Origin: Macrocystis pyrifera
Taxonomy: Eukaryota > Sar > Phaeophyceae > Laminariales > Laminariaceae
Length of the DNA stretch: 64,000 nucleotides
Reading direction: 5' to 3'
Assembly: GCA_031763025.1 (NCBI GenBank)
Contig: JASSKH010000017.1
Location: 5,305,361-5,369,360, forward strand
How positions within the stretch are numbered: the first letter of the stretch is position 1; each line of letters opens with the position of its first letter. Positions 11,101 to 21,972 of the stretch are shown here, in pieces. A program made the translations under genes and the position numbers. Below the pieces are notes generated by a model that was given only the letters and a program-made list of their open reading frames with translations, made no database searches and was not told the DNA's origin.

Positions 11101-11639
11101 GCATATATATGCAAGGATTGAGGAGCCCCTCTGGCCAGAAACATGTTTTCAGAAACATATTTTGGCCAAAAAGTGATCGTGCTGCTATCCCTGTCTGTTG
11201 TCCTTGTGGTTTTCCTTCAACATTTCTTCTTTTTGTTCGGGGAAGTTTTCTGAGAGATAAACAAAACGTTGAAGCTCATCATGCTGCAAGTTTTCGGATG
11301 GCAAAGGTACGCAGTATTTCCACATGTGTATACGACGTACTCGTCGTAATTATATATAACTATTCATTATTATTAATAATATTTTTTTAGATACGTACCT
11401 GGTTACTATTATTAATACTAGTATAGTACGAAAATGCAGTTTTTTTGCACGTTTGCATGCACCTCTCCGCCGGTAGCGGGGCTCATCTCTCACGTCCTCC
11501 TGCTGCTGCGGTTCACGCAGGAGCCCCGCTCGTACACTGAGGCGCACGCTTTCGGCCCCATACGGACAGCGTGGCGTGTGCTCTTGCCGCTCAAAGTCGC
11601 GCGAGTTGGCTCTTTTCCGCGGGGGGTGCATTCTACCGG
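11101..11639. other. Spacer with a GC-rich block at 11460-11640
   Basis: The block 11460-11640 is GC-rich and open on both strands (about 110-130 codons) but shows no recognised domain. It may be an exon fragment or CpG-rich spacer. I cannot assign it. Confidence 0.35.
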
Positions 11640-11985
11640 TGTCCCCGGTGGCTTGGTAGGTGGTGCGCGTGCCTATCAAGATCAATTTCGTGGGCTCGAG
11701 TCTCACCGCGTGCATGCTCGTAGAGACTTTTTCTTGCATAAATATTTACTAATAGCGCAAAGCTCGAGAGTGTGAGTTGGCTACATTCGATGAAAATCGA
11801 CGAGCAGTGGGAATGCTGAACCCTGTGCGCGAAACAAATAAAGGCACGTACCGGGGGGGAGAAGGGACGACACCTGTGATCATGGATTGTCCAGAAGATC
11901 GCTGAGGGTAAAACCTCCTACTGGTACGATTAATAGCTATAACAGGCTGGAAAGTAAAGTGACGATTAAATGTATAAAAATGCTA
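11640..11985 (+). mobile_element. tRNA-derived SINE (S1), plus copy
   Basis: A-box-like TGGCTTGGTAGGTGG and B-box-like GGCTCGAGTCTCACC are followed by the same body as 9715-10035 in the opposite direction, ending ATGTATAAAAATG and an A-rich tail. The two copies face each other head to head. Arms are about 85 percent alike by eye. Confidence 0.7.
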
Positions 11986-12049
11986 CTCGTAAAAAAAAAA
12001 TCCGCCTCGCCGAGCCTCACAGGACGACACAAACCCCACAACAAGTAGT

Positions 12050-12330
12050 TCAAGATGTTAGCTCTGCGTGCTGCTGCTGTCTGTCGTATCGCCGCGTGTC
12101 TGCATCACACCTCCCCTCAAGCTCTCGAGCCCTCGACATCAGTACTTCTTTGCGGTAGCCACGGCGGTACAACAACAGCAAGCAGTCGCACATCAAGCTG
12201 TAACAGTTCCATTGGTGTCGACCCCGGACGGTGCATCTGTGCGTGTTGCGTGCGTGTGCCATGTTTCTTGTCGACCTACGCGGTGTGACATACCAGGGGT
12301 TACTCGTATGACAACACATTCCTGACCTGG
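12050..12330 (+). other. Possible first exon, product unknown
   Basis: Two overlapping plus frames are open. One starts at 12055 (MLALRAAAVCRIAACLHHTS), an Ala/Arg-rich, acid-free start like an organelle targeting peptide. No downstream exon was found and no family recognised; chance cannot be excluded. Confidence 0.25.
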
Positions 12331-12384
12331 CAGGACAACACATGATCTCAAGAGATGCATGTGCATGTATGCGCAACGATTCAA

Positions 12385-12498
12385 TATTACGGGGGACCAT
12401 AGTAAATAGGACCGAATATTGTGGTTAAAAATAGTTATATATAGGTTTTTGTATTTACCGTATCATAGGTCCTATTTACTTTGTGGTCCTCCGTAATA
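12385..12498 (+). mobile_element. MITE-1 copy
   Basis: TATTACGGGGGACCATAGTA at the left and GGTCCTCCGTAATA at the right, TA at both edges, about 114 bp with the family interior. The right TIR has drifted slightly. Confidence 0.9.
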
Positions 12499-13039
12499 GT
12501 TGGTAATTGGATGCTGCGAAGAGGGGGCAGAACGATATTAATCCACACTTACTTCCTCGGGATTTCAAAAGCAATCGCGCAGACACGGCGTATACCTGTA
12601 CGCACTACAAAAGCAACTAACTAACTGCTGGTAGAGCAGCGGTGAAACAGCAGAAGAAATATGTATGTAGAACAGCACTCTGTTTTTTTTGTTACAACCA
12701 CGCGGTGCCGTTTTTAGTGTTTTTCGTACAATTATTATATGTGCGTGCAGTGTTCACCGAGAGATATATATATATATACGTACGTGAACATGACATTTCC
12801 ACACACACGTCGTCGCACCTGATCCGGTCAATGACACAACAACCACAACAACAAAAATAGGTATTATTAGTAGCAAGCCAGTGCAGCAATGCACTAAGGA
12901 AGAATGTGAACCCCTTGGTATGTTGTACTACAGTAGTACTATACCGTACGTACCTGGTACGTAACTGCGTAAGTACACATTTAATGAGTACAAGGTTCCC
13001 CGTCTCGATGTGGTTGAGTTGAAATCTCGGGGTTGTGGC
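12499..13039. other. Gene-free stretch
   Basis: Nothing supported. It holds (TA)n near 12765, TACCTGGTAC near 12952, and AC-rich simple sequence. Confidence 0.5.
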
Positions 13040-13059
13040 AAATTAAAAATGGGGAGCAT

Positions 13060-13275
13060 CATCATCAGGGGTCCCTGCGAACTCCGAGTTCCGACTGCTT
13101 CTTCTGTCTGAATACATTGTTGTTGCTGCTGCTGCTGCTGTTGCTCTTCTGTTGATTGCTGTCGTTGTTGCTGCTGCGACACGTCATCGAACCATCAGCA
13201 AACAAGAAGCGCACGATGTCGATGTTCAAGTCTAGACGCAAGTGGCCCAAGACTATCAGCGAACCGCTCACGAGG
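13060..13275 (-). other. Coding-like segment with CAG run, unidentified
   Basis: On the minus strand a frame reads GSLIVLGHLRLDLNIDIVRF and then a Ser/Asn/Gln-rich stretch over CAG/AAC repeats (13125-13180). The first part looks protein-like; a second minus frame gives poly-Gln. I cannot name it or fix its ends. Confidence 0.25.
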
Positions 13276-13299
13276 TATGCTGGATCGATAGATCGATAG

Positions 13300-13735
13300 T
13301 GCCATGTGTGTGTGTTTTCACATCAAACTGTTCTTTCTACGAGCACCCGTCAACATCGATGACAACAACCAACCAGAGAAGTGTCCGCGCCGATTCTTCA
13401 ATCCTCGTAGAGAGATAGGTACAAGCTCTGTGGTCACAAAACTATGTCACAGCACCAGTAGAGATACTCATCAACATAATACATACCAGGTATTGTTTGT
13501 GGACAGCAGTAACCAGAGTAGACAATGCAATGCCATGTCATCGTACTGGATACAATACGCACAACATGATGCACAGCAGTATAGTAGTACGTAGTATTAC
13601 ACATTCTACAAAGAAAGGAGAGAAAAAAAAAACCAAAATGGAGCGAAAAAACCATCGAAAGAAAAAAAGGAAGAAAAAAAGACAGAAAAAAGTGTCGTGC
13701 CCCCAGGTAGGGAATGTGCACACCAGAAGAACGAG
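13300..13735 (-). mobile_element. LINE-A 3' UTR fragment
   Basis: Begins (plus view) TGTGTGTGTTTTCACATCAA, then GTGTCCGCGCCGATTCTTC, ACAAGCTCTGTGGTCAC, and an A-rich tract ending GTGTCGTGCCCCC. It lines up over its whole length with 61243-61690. Diverged, 5'-truncated, non-coding. Confidence 0.8.
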
Positions 13736-14485
13736 CTTTACCTACCTACCTGTTGTTACTACAGCAGTCAGTAGTAGTGGATGGGGTGTACGAGTACAGC
13801 AGCAGTATTGTTATACCTGGTAAGTCCTTATTCAGCAAGACGACCCAACCCAACACCAACCAAACGCGCAGCAAGCAGTTTTTTTTCGCACCGATGTTGA
13901 AACTACTGCTGATGCTTGATTAACAGCAAGCAGTTTTTGTAAAATCCCAGGATATATGTACCTCTTCTTCTCGCGTAGGGCTCTGTGCTGTTGTTGTTGG
14001 TTCGCCCCACAAGAGTCGTGATATCGGCTTCTGGGTAACCGGCTCTTGCTCGCCCGGGAGACCTACGTATTACTATGGTATTATATGCCCACCTACCTGC
14101 ACTGACAAGAACGGGGCCGCCCGCAATTGACGAGCTACATGTCATTGTTGACGAGCTAAAAGCCAAAACAATACGGGCAGGAACGTTATGCGTTGAGTAA
14201 AAAGTACCTACCCGTCGACATCCACCGATTCTTTGTCCTAATATAGAGGGATACTCGTTTATTATTGGGTAGATGCTGCATCTGCTACAACAATATACCA
14301 GGTATGTGCGGGGCACAACAAGCTTTGCGGACGCAAACTACGAGACAGAGAGCTCGTACCCTGTACCTGTACGAGAGGTCAGAAGTTAGGCGATGCAAAG
14401 CCTAGCGTATCTCTGGTACTCTGTAGACCGCTTGCTTGCTGTACTTGCTGTACGCAAGAAATAACACAAGCAAGTCAACACTCAC

Positions 14486-14632
14486 CTGCTGGCTCGAAAT
14501 GTGGAAGCCGAACGACCTGTTGTTCGAGGTGTTGTTTTCGTCGCCGCGCTTGGAAGGTCTCCATGTCATAGCGCCGCCGTCGTTCGGCTCTTCTAGCCAA
14601 TCCTCGTTGTGCATTCTGGCACCGGCGAAGTA
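14486..14632 (-). CDS. Probable internal exon of an unidentified gene
   Basis: Minus strand. A strong donor (CAG then GTGAGT) ends it at 14486, and a plausible acceptor (CTACTAATAG) precedes 14632. The 147-nt segment is open in two frames, one reading MHNEDWLEEPNDGGAMTWRP, the other Arg-rich. No family is recognised. A second exon-like segment lies upstream at 14871-15012. The two do not join in an obvious single phase, so the frame stays unresolved. No start or end of the gene is visible. Confidence 0.4.
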
Positions 14633-14870
14633 CTATTAGTAGGCGCGCGTCCAAAAGCCTCTCTCTGGTCCTTGTCTCGCCCTGTGCCCTGCCTCCCGGA
14701 ACCCTTGATCAGAGCTTTTACCGGCACAGCAGCACAACTGCTGTCAGCAGCAGCAGCACCACCACCACCACCACCACCAGCAGCGAAACCTTGAAGTGCT
14801 ACTCGCACTCTATACTAGCCGTTGTTGTTGTTTTGCCTTTTGATTAGAATCTCGGCGCGAAAATACTGAC

Positions 14871-15012
14871 TGCCGTTTGCTGCGCGCTCCGAGGGTTGAC
14901 CGGTGTGGATACCGCCAACACCAAACGGATCGAGCGGCCGTGTGCCGTGAATGGAGCTGCTGCAGTACGGGAGCAGAGCGGGGTGGCTCTCGTAGTCGTG
15001 GGGGCACGACGG
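14871..15012 (-). CDS. Probable exon of the same unidentified gene
   Basis: Minus strand. A good acceptor (pyrimidine-rich CTTGCCTTGTTGTGCAG) precedes 15012, and GTCAGT, a donor also used by the gene at 58.6 kb, follows 14871. One frame reads CPHDYESHPALLPYCSSSIH and then DPFGVGGIHTG; another is open too. Product unknown. Confidence 0.4.
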
Positions 15013-16477
15013 CTGCACAACAAGGCAAGGTCGTACGTACACAGTACGTATTAATATTTTTAGTATCGATATTATTAATAGTTCATTCACTATTCTAGTC
15101 TGTTCTCTGTGGTCCGTTTAGCGGCATGGTCTTTGTGTCGATATGTCCGACGTCGACGTCCTACACCTTCAGCGACATCTCAAATGTCGAACCTATCAAA
15201 ATAATGTTGCTTGTACCTTTGTTGACCCACTGACCTACTGAAAATAAAGTTGTGAGTCCAACCTGCAGGTCCAAGAATCTTCAGGTGAAATGATTCCCCT
15301 GTACCCCCCGCCCGCGTCCCACGCACTGGTGCAGAAAGGGTGCAGCAGTAGTACCTACCATGCTGCCGCTGCATACAACACACTACCGCTGATGCTGTAC
15401 CATCGATGCTGCGGCTGCTGTCGCGGTACAGACAGAACTATACACGTTATACACACATGCTGCCGGGTTGTTGATGTTTTTTGTCATACGACGAGTTCGT
15501 CGTGGTCGAACTAAAAGTCATGAAAATATAAATCTTCAACTGCACGAGCAACCTGCGGGAACCTGAGAACCTTCCAGCACCATTTTTTTTTTTTTTTTCG
15601 GACAACCTCGTAAAAAAAAAAAAAAAAAAGATAATATTTTGTGACAATTTTTCAAAAGTTGTTGATATTACCGAGTGTTGCTTCAGTACCAGCTGCTCCG
15701 TACCAATTTGTAGCTGAATATCTGGTACATACAGCCGTAGTACTTGTACACTGCTGTGCCATGTTATACACAAAGCGCCAGGAACAGAGCTCCACCTACT
15801 GCCAGTCACAGACTACATGGCATGGTAATAGGTACCAGGTATCTAACGTAGTCAATGGGAATGACTATACACTGCTCCAGTATCTGCCAGAACAGGGGTT
15901 TTACATACATTGCGCGGCGTGCAATTAAAGTCCGCGTACTAAGCTGTCCCGTGACGTATTAAATTTGCCAAACAACGTACTACTACTATTTGTACTTCTG
16001 CCAGTACCGGGTACAGGTCCTGGTGTAATGTATCATACTGGTACGTATGAACAAAAACCAAACAAAGAAGATTCCTGCTGTATGTATCAAGACATCTCGA
16101 AAGATATTGCCACGTTTTTCATGGTTCGTGGGTTCGTTCGTGGTTAGCTAATCTAACGTAGACGGCGGGGAGTATGTACTCAATCGAAGAGAAGCGTGTC
16201 ACAGGAAAAAAAAAAAAAAAACGGAGTTTCATTATTATTAATATTAATAATAGAAACTCCTTATTTTTGACGTGAGACGTGCAGCAGACCGCGTGTGTGT
16301 GTGTTTCGGAATTTTCGTAATTTTGTTCCTGGTGCCAGGAAAATTTTAGTAAATTTGGTTGTTGGCCGTTTGACAGCATTTGACATGAAATATTGGGAGA
16401 TATAAATGGTCAAAAGGGGGTATACCCCCGCCTTTTTCAGCCAAACATGGGGGGGGACACGTCCGCGGGAGGTGCTG
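15013..16477. other. Gene-free stretch
   Basis: No supported gene, though a minus-strand piece near 15250-15310 (ESFHLKILGPAG, then a possible GT donor) could be one more small exon. A run of T (15583-15598) followed closely by a run of A (15613-15629) can form a hairpin. TACCAGGTA-type motifs occur at 15720 and 15830. Confidence 0.4.
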
Positions 16478-17078
16478 TCAAGTGTGTGTGTGTGTGTGTT
16501 TCTTCACATTAAACCGTTCTTCTACTCGTCGACATCCAGCAAGCCCAGTGTCCGTGCTGATTCTTCACCCTAGAAAGATACGAGCTCTGTGGTCACAGAC
16601 TACGACACAGAGATAACACACCGTAATGCATTAATAGCCTACGTAATACCATGCCTTCGCACTAGGTGCGGCCGACACAACATACATACATACGCCAGCA
16701 ACCAAAACACACCATAAAGAAAGAGAAGCAACGAAAAAACCAAACCGAAAAAGAACAAGAAAAAGAAACAGAAAAGGAGAAGAATCCCAAATAAATAAAT
16801 AAAATGGGAAGCCAAAGCTCAGACACATACATACTTACCCCGAGCATGAGCCAAAAGAGACGTGCAAGGGGAAAGATACGAGAAGGAAAAAGGGGACTAT
16901 GCATTCCGGTGAACACTTAACTAAGTAAAAAGAGCAATAGTGAGTGGGCCAAAATACGCTCGTCACCCACCCACTATGTAGTACTTCTTTCATAAGGATA
17001 AGAAGGGAAAAAAATCAAAATGCATACCGAACGGCCGCAGCAGTTGGCGGTACGAGTAGCAAAGAAAAGTCCAACCTA

Positions 17079-19496
17079 TTAGTCGGCCTGGTACCTTGCT
17101 ACCCTATCTGCGGTCTCTCTGCTACTCTCTTCTACCGCGGTTTCCCTTCTACTCCTCCTGTTCCCCCCCCTGCCCCCATACACTTGTACGGTGTTCCCTC
17201 TACCCCTCCTGCTGTTACCCCTCCCCCCATTCCCTCTAACACTACCTGCAGCGGATGCACGGCGCTGTCTACTCAGCTTTGCCCCAGCCTCGTGCCACCT
17301 GCCCATGAACTGTTCAGCTGCTTCGAGGATTCCCCGGTACCACTTTCCCGTCTGTTTTGCTGCAGTGGGCCACAGCGCGGTCCCAACTCCAAAGACTAAG
17401 GGGGAGTCTTCCGTTGATCTCTCGGTGGCTTTGAACACTCTAAGGTCCTCAGCAATTGCCCTAGGCCAAGTCTTGGGCTGCCCGCCTGGTTTCGGGCTCC
17501 CCCCACCAGCGATCGTCCCGAACATCAACCGACTGGGCAATCGCCCCTCGTGTTGCCGCACCACAGCCCCCGCAAAGAAGAGTCGCCGTTTACGGATGGT
17601 CATTTCGATACTTTCGCATCGTGTTATCCTGAGCGCCTTCGCATACGAGAGGGTGGTGTGGTCGGTGCGTAGTCGGCGCTGGAAACCAATGACTCGCAGA
17701 AGGACTTCGTGGTGGGCTGATCGAAGCTTGGCGAAGTGGTCCGCATTGAGGGTCCACGTCACGCAACCGTACAGCAAGGTCTCAATCACCTCGGCCTTCA
17801 GCATCCGGACTTTCAGACTAAGCGGTGCGTTCGTCCTATCGTACAGTTCCGGACCATACCGTTTGAGGCATGCCCGCATCAGACGGATTCGTCGCTCGAT
17901 TTTGAAGGAGAGGTCAGCGTTCTCGTGGATAATGCCTCCTAGGTACAAAAACTGGGTCGTCTGTTTATACTTTTGGCCTGCAGCTTCGATCGCGAGCGGT
18001 GAGGTGGTAAACGTCTGATCCGGTGTTCGTAGGAGCATCGTCTCTGTCTTCTTCTCGGATACCGTGAGACCTACTGCTTCGAAGACAGTCACGATGACTG
18101 TCATCATTCTTGCAAGGCCTTCCGCCGACTTCGAGACTATTCCTGCATCGTCTGCATACAACATGCCCCACACAGCCCTTTGCACGCATGCCAACGGTTC
18201 CTCTTTTCCGACAACCCTGTCCTCTTCGAGATGAACCAAATCCCTTACGATGAATTCGTCTTTGCTGAGGCGTACCAGCACGATGTGTACCGCAGCGGCG
18301 AATAACACGTTGAACAGTAACGGCGATAGTACGCAGCCTTGCCGCAGTCCCTGGGTTACATTGAACCAGTCCGAGTGTTCACCGTCATCCGCACGCACGC
18401 GAGCCCGCATGCCTTCGTGAAAATTGCGAATGATTGTGAGCATCTTGGTTGGTACACCAAGGCGTGTGAGTACCTCTCACAACAGTTCTCGGTCGACAGA
18501 GTCGTACGCTTTCTGCAAGTCGATGAAGCACATGTACAGGGGGATTTTCTTCTGCCGCCCGAGCTGCTGCAACCGGCGCACGACAAACAGCATATCGACT
18601 GTTGACCGTGCGGGGCGGAAGCCGCACTGTTCTTCAGGGAGTATATGCTCGGTCTCGCAGTAGCTGCTTGGACGGGACGCAACGATTTTCAGCAACACCT
18701 TGCCTGCGTGAGCAACAAGCGAAATACCTCTGTAGTTGTTGCAATCAGTTCTATCCTTCTTTTTATGAAGGGTTTTTATGATCGCATCTTTCCATTGCTG
18801 GGGGACTTCTCCCGTTACCCAAACGTTAACAAGGATACTGTGAAAATACTGCACGAAAGCGGGGTGGTCAAGTTTCAGTACTTCGACCGGGAGACCATCT
18901 GGTCCAACGGCTTTCCAGTTTGACATACCCTTCACTGCTTCCATCATCTCGTCAATGGATGGTTCATTTCCAAGGGATAGTTTCAGCGGTCGTGGTGGCA
19001 CTAGGTCGATGATCGTGGGGTCAAGTTTCAGCGATTTCGTGTTCAATAGTTTGTGGTAGTGCCCCGCCCATCTTTCACGAATTCGCGCTTGATCCCGCAA
19101 CAGCGTGCCGTCCTCGTCCATGATGAACTGTTCACTCCTCGCTTTCGTACCTTGCAACCCTACCGTACTCTTCAGGTGCTTGTAGAACCCTCGTTGATCG
19201 GAACTCGCGAGGAATTTCTCGGTTTCAGCGAGGTACTCTTCAAAATACGCATTGACTCCTGCGGCGACCACTTCCTGCAGATTCGCACAGGCGGATCTCA
19301 ACTTCTTCCACGCTGTACTATCTCGGGGGTAGACACGCAAGAGCTGTCTCGCATCCTCCCTCGCTGTCCATGCTACTTTGAAAGCGGCCACCGTTTCGGG
19401 GGTCTCACACCAACCGTTTCGGTGGTGGCGACGTGGTGGAGGTGGCACCTCTTTCTCAACAGCATTCACGGCAGTTGTGGTGAAAAACTCAACCAT
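17079..19496 (-). pseudogene. LINE-A reverse transcriptase and C-terminus
   Basis: One frame from 19496 to 17079, broken once by an in-frame TGA at 18477-18479, just after the YDSVDRELL block. The sister copy at 63.6 kb has a sense codon there. Motifs in order: [31 protein letters not shown] (motif A); [13 protein letters not shown] (motif B); [11 protein letters not shown] (motif C, catalytic aspartates present); [14 protein letters not shown]; then [14 protein letters not shown]. The last 60 residues are Arg/Gly-rich ([14 protein letters not shown]), an RGG-like RNA-binding tail. The enzyme would copy the element's RNA at a nicked target. Apart from the stop, everything needed for catalysis is visible. 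Confidence 0.9.
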
Positions 19497-19499
19497 GCC

Positions 19500-20458
19500 A
19501 GACGTTTACGAGGCTGGGTAGGTTGGTTAAGAGTGGAAACGACCCTCTCGACTATTCGGTGTCGACGCTCTCCATCGGATAAGAAAAGCTGCCTGTCGAA
19601 TTCTCGGCGTTTTGGGGGTTTCAGCAATCTTCGGTTAGACGAAAAGTGACCACTAAGTCGGGCCTTGATGTACACGATGTTATGGTCTGAATCAGCCTTA
19701 GCAGGTGTGGGGGCTGTGGGACGACTGTAACATTATGTACTCTAGGTCGGTGGACTTGACGAGTTAGGATGTAGTCGATTCGCTTACGATCATTCAGGCT
19801 GGTGCCGTTGTATGTATGCGATATTCCGCCCTTGCGCGTGCTGAAAAATGTGTTGGTGAGCGCTAGCTTGCAACTGGTAGCGAACGACAAAAGCCGTTTG
19901 CCGTTATCACTACGAACATCTCGTCCGTATGCTCGGAGCACCCTACATTCATCATCACCGCACCCTTCTATCCTCCCCCCAGTTCGCCCATTGGCATCTA
20001 TAAGCACAAACAAACACTCTTTAGCAGGAATCTGCTCAACCAGGTCCTCCAACTTTCGCCAGAACATGCCTTTCTGCTTGGAGTCTTTGGTACAATCAGT
20101 TGGGGCGTACGCAACGACGAAATTAACCGCATCGCTCCGACCGTCCAACTCAAAGCGCATAGACATAAGTCGTTCGTCAATAAACTGCTGAGTGAACTTA
20201 GACGTACGGCATATTGAGTCTTTTACTGCTAAACCTACCCCATACAACCCTTGTCTCGCTGCTGTTTTTTCCTGACCTGAACAAAAAAACTTGGTATCCA
20301 GCTGCACGAAATCTCGTGTTGCCGGACCGTCGGGTTTCCTGCAGACCAATGAAGTCACAACCGAGTTGCCGTCCTTTCGCAAGTACGCACTCGTCATGCC
20401 CGTACCCGTTCTTCCCTTTTACGGCCAGGGTACGCACATTGTAGGTCGCTACCACCAC
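19500..20458 (-). pseudogene. LINE-A APE-type endonuclease domain
   Basis: Minus strand. Motifs: ATYNVRTLAV at the start, GLQETRR (catalytic Glu), VVAYAPTD, LIDANGRTGG, RIDYILTR, and SDHNIV (catalytic Asp-His), in the order of exonuclease-endonuclease-phosphatase enzymes. The frame changes three times: in a run of seven T near 20284-20290, in a C run near 19715-19722, and just before the reverse transcriptase frame near 19500. The first two sit in homopolymers and could be replication or assembly slips. The domain would nick DNA to prime reverse transcription. Confidence 0.85.
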
Positions 20459-20529
20459 AAGTGCCGCCTTCCGCCTCTTACGAGCCTCGCGTGCTGCTTT
20501 TTTTTTAGCCAGCCGACGAGAGGCTCGTC

Positions 20530-20807
20530 CCCTCCTCCTTTTTTTTTTTTTTTTGTCTCTTCTTTTTCTCTATGATAATATTGGCTCTCCGCTTTGTAGC
20601 CCGGTTCGCGCCTTGGTTTCCGTTGGTTGGGTGCAGTCGTCCCAGCCAACTCCGACACCCCCATCCTTCCTGTCGCGCTTGCGTACCCACGCGGTGGCCA
20701 GCCTCTCTTCTCCCCAGGTTACCCACGCAGCGCTCTCTGCTGTGGTGATGTACCCGTCCTGCCTCGGGGATGAACTCCTCGGCATCCGGGTTAAAAATAA
20801 AACTCAT
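20530..20807 (-). pseudogene. LINE-A N-terminus with PAM2-like motif
   Basis: Minus strand, ATG at 20807-20805. The first residues read MSFIFNPDAEEFIPEAG. This fits the PAM2 pattern (hydrophobic-N-P-x-A-x-x-F-x-P) that binds the MLLE domain of poly(A)-binding protein, with Phe in place of the usual Leu. A Lys-rich linker follows (over A and T runs where frame drifts), then ARKRRKAAL just before the endonuclease. Family knowledge: PAM2 is found in Paip2, eRF3 and ataxin-2. Its use by this element is inference. Confidence 0.65.
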
Positions 20808-20830
20808 CACCACCACCCCGCGCGGTCCTT

Positions 20831-21173
20831 AGAGTGAACAGTTCACTCGCCAGACCGCGCGAGGTTCCCTCTCTACCCGCCCGAGGCTCGATGCCCGTGT
20901 GGCTGCTGCTAGACCGCTGTAAGTCCTTGCGGGCTTCCTCGGCCCACCCCAAGGACGGGGCAGGCCGGAGAGGTACAACGAAGATTGTGAGTTCGAAAGG
21001 CAGTATGGATATATGGATCTACTGCTGTAGGGACCGACTACTGCTAGCAGGTTGGTTGATGCCTTTGGCTCTGCTCTGGTCACTCACACGAGGTGTTTGA
21101 CGATTCCGCACAGGCAGCCGGGACCGCCCCGCTTGCACAATGATGGCGTGAACAACTCTATTCTGGAGACTGC
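20831..21173. other. Sequence upstream of LINE-A, left flank of the gypsy element
   Basis: May be LINE-A 5' UTR; no second copy in the window reaches this far, so the 5' border cannot be fixed. No gene seen. It ends with CTGC at 21170-21173, the left target duplication of the LTR element. Confidence 0.5.
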
Positions 21174-21745
21174 TGTTACAGCGGTTCGGTGCAACAGGGC
21201 ATTGCTAAGGTAGCCGTCGAGAGGCCCGATAGACAATGGATTGATGCCGAACGAGGAGGGTTGCCTTGAAAAGGATTGCCAGGGAGGCTGACATGCGGAG
21301 CAAAGACAGGATCCATGCCGAGCTGTCAGTCGACCTAGAAATAGGGGACGATGATGAGAAATGCCCAGGGAAACACGCCTCCAGGAAGTCAAACCTCAGA
21401 CGGAAAGGAGTGCGGATGTACACACAAGTTTTTCCCTGGCCAAGAGCAATCCAAATACTCTGAGACCCACCTTACATCCTCAACACCTGGCCTGTCGTTC
21501 CTGTCGATCAACGAAAGCGAGCGAAGGAGCCAGCATGGATCAGCAATACTACAACCAGCACGTGGGGGGCAACATGTCCGCAGGTCAGACCGGTTCCGTA
21601 GAGGTGCGATTTGTGGTGAACGCAAGCGAAGAATGGACCCAAGGAGATCACTAGTGGCTATGAGACAGGTTACCACCACAAGGGGTACCGAGCTGCCTCC
21701 TAGCCGGCAAGGGAGGACCCCTGCGCAGAGAACACATTTGAAACA
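21174..21745 (+). repeat. Left (5') LTR of the gypsy element
   Basis: Starts TGTTACAGCGG and ends TTTGAAACA. It is repeated at 27680-28240. It differs from the right LTR by one 9-bp duplication, two 1-bp indels and about eight substitutions, mostly transitions. Confidence 0.93.
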
Positions 21746-21763
21746 TGGTGTCCAATCCGAGAA
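21746..21763 (+). promoter_or_regulatory. Primer-binding site of the gypsy element
   Basis: TGGTGTCCAATCCGAGAA directly abuts the left LTR. TGG opening is complementary to the CCA end of a tRNA, so priming from a whole tRNA 3' end is expected. The tRNA species was not determined. Confidence 0.75.
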
Positions 21764-21972
21764 TCGACCTCGGGTAAATCGTCGTCGTTTCCAGACGGGG
21801 CTAAAACTAGGGAAGAGCTCTCGGTAGCCGCCTTCAAACACCAGCCGGCCTCCACCCCAGGTGGACATGGAGTGCCGTTTGGCACTTCGCAGGCGGAAGA
21901 CTGAGGACGCGCCAGGGCGGTAAGAGAGCCCTGCCACAGGGCAGGGAGCGCGAACAGGTCGGAGAGGACAAG

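Larger units (their letters stand above)
16478..20830 (-). mobile_element. LINE-A, nearly full-length RTE-like non-LTR retrotransposon
   Basis: Minus strand. From its 5' end: a PAM2-like N-terminus (20766-20807), a basic linker, an APE-type endonuclease, a reverse transcriptase, an Arg/Gly-rich C-terminus ending at 17079, and a 600-bp 3' UTR that ends in (CA)n at 16478. Total length is about 4.4 kb. The copy at 59.0-60.7 kb is almost identical over the shared part. RTE-like assignment rests on the YADD reverse transcriptase, the single-ORF layout, the C-terminal YGC-TWT block and the microsatellite tail. It carries one in-frame stop and a few frameshifts, so it is not active as written. Confidence 0.88.

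Noticed and set aside
12055-12288. A complete small gene with an organelle presequence
   Set aside because: Two frames are equally open and no second exon or family match supports it; kept as a weak possible exon.
17191-18018. Plus-strand frame of 275 codons
   Set aside because: It is the complement of the LINE-A reverse transcriptase, and it recurs at 59725-60600 for the same reason.
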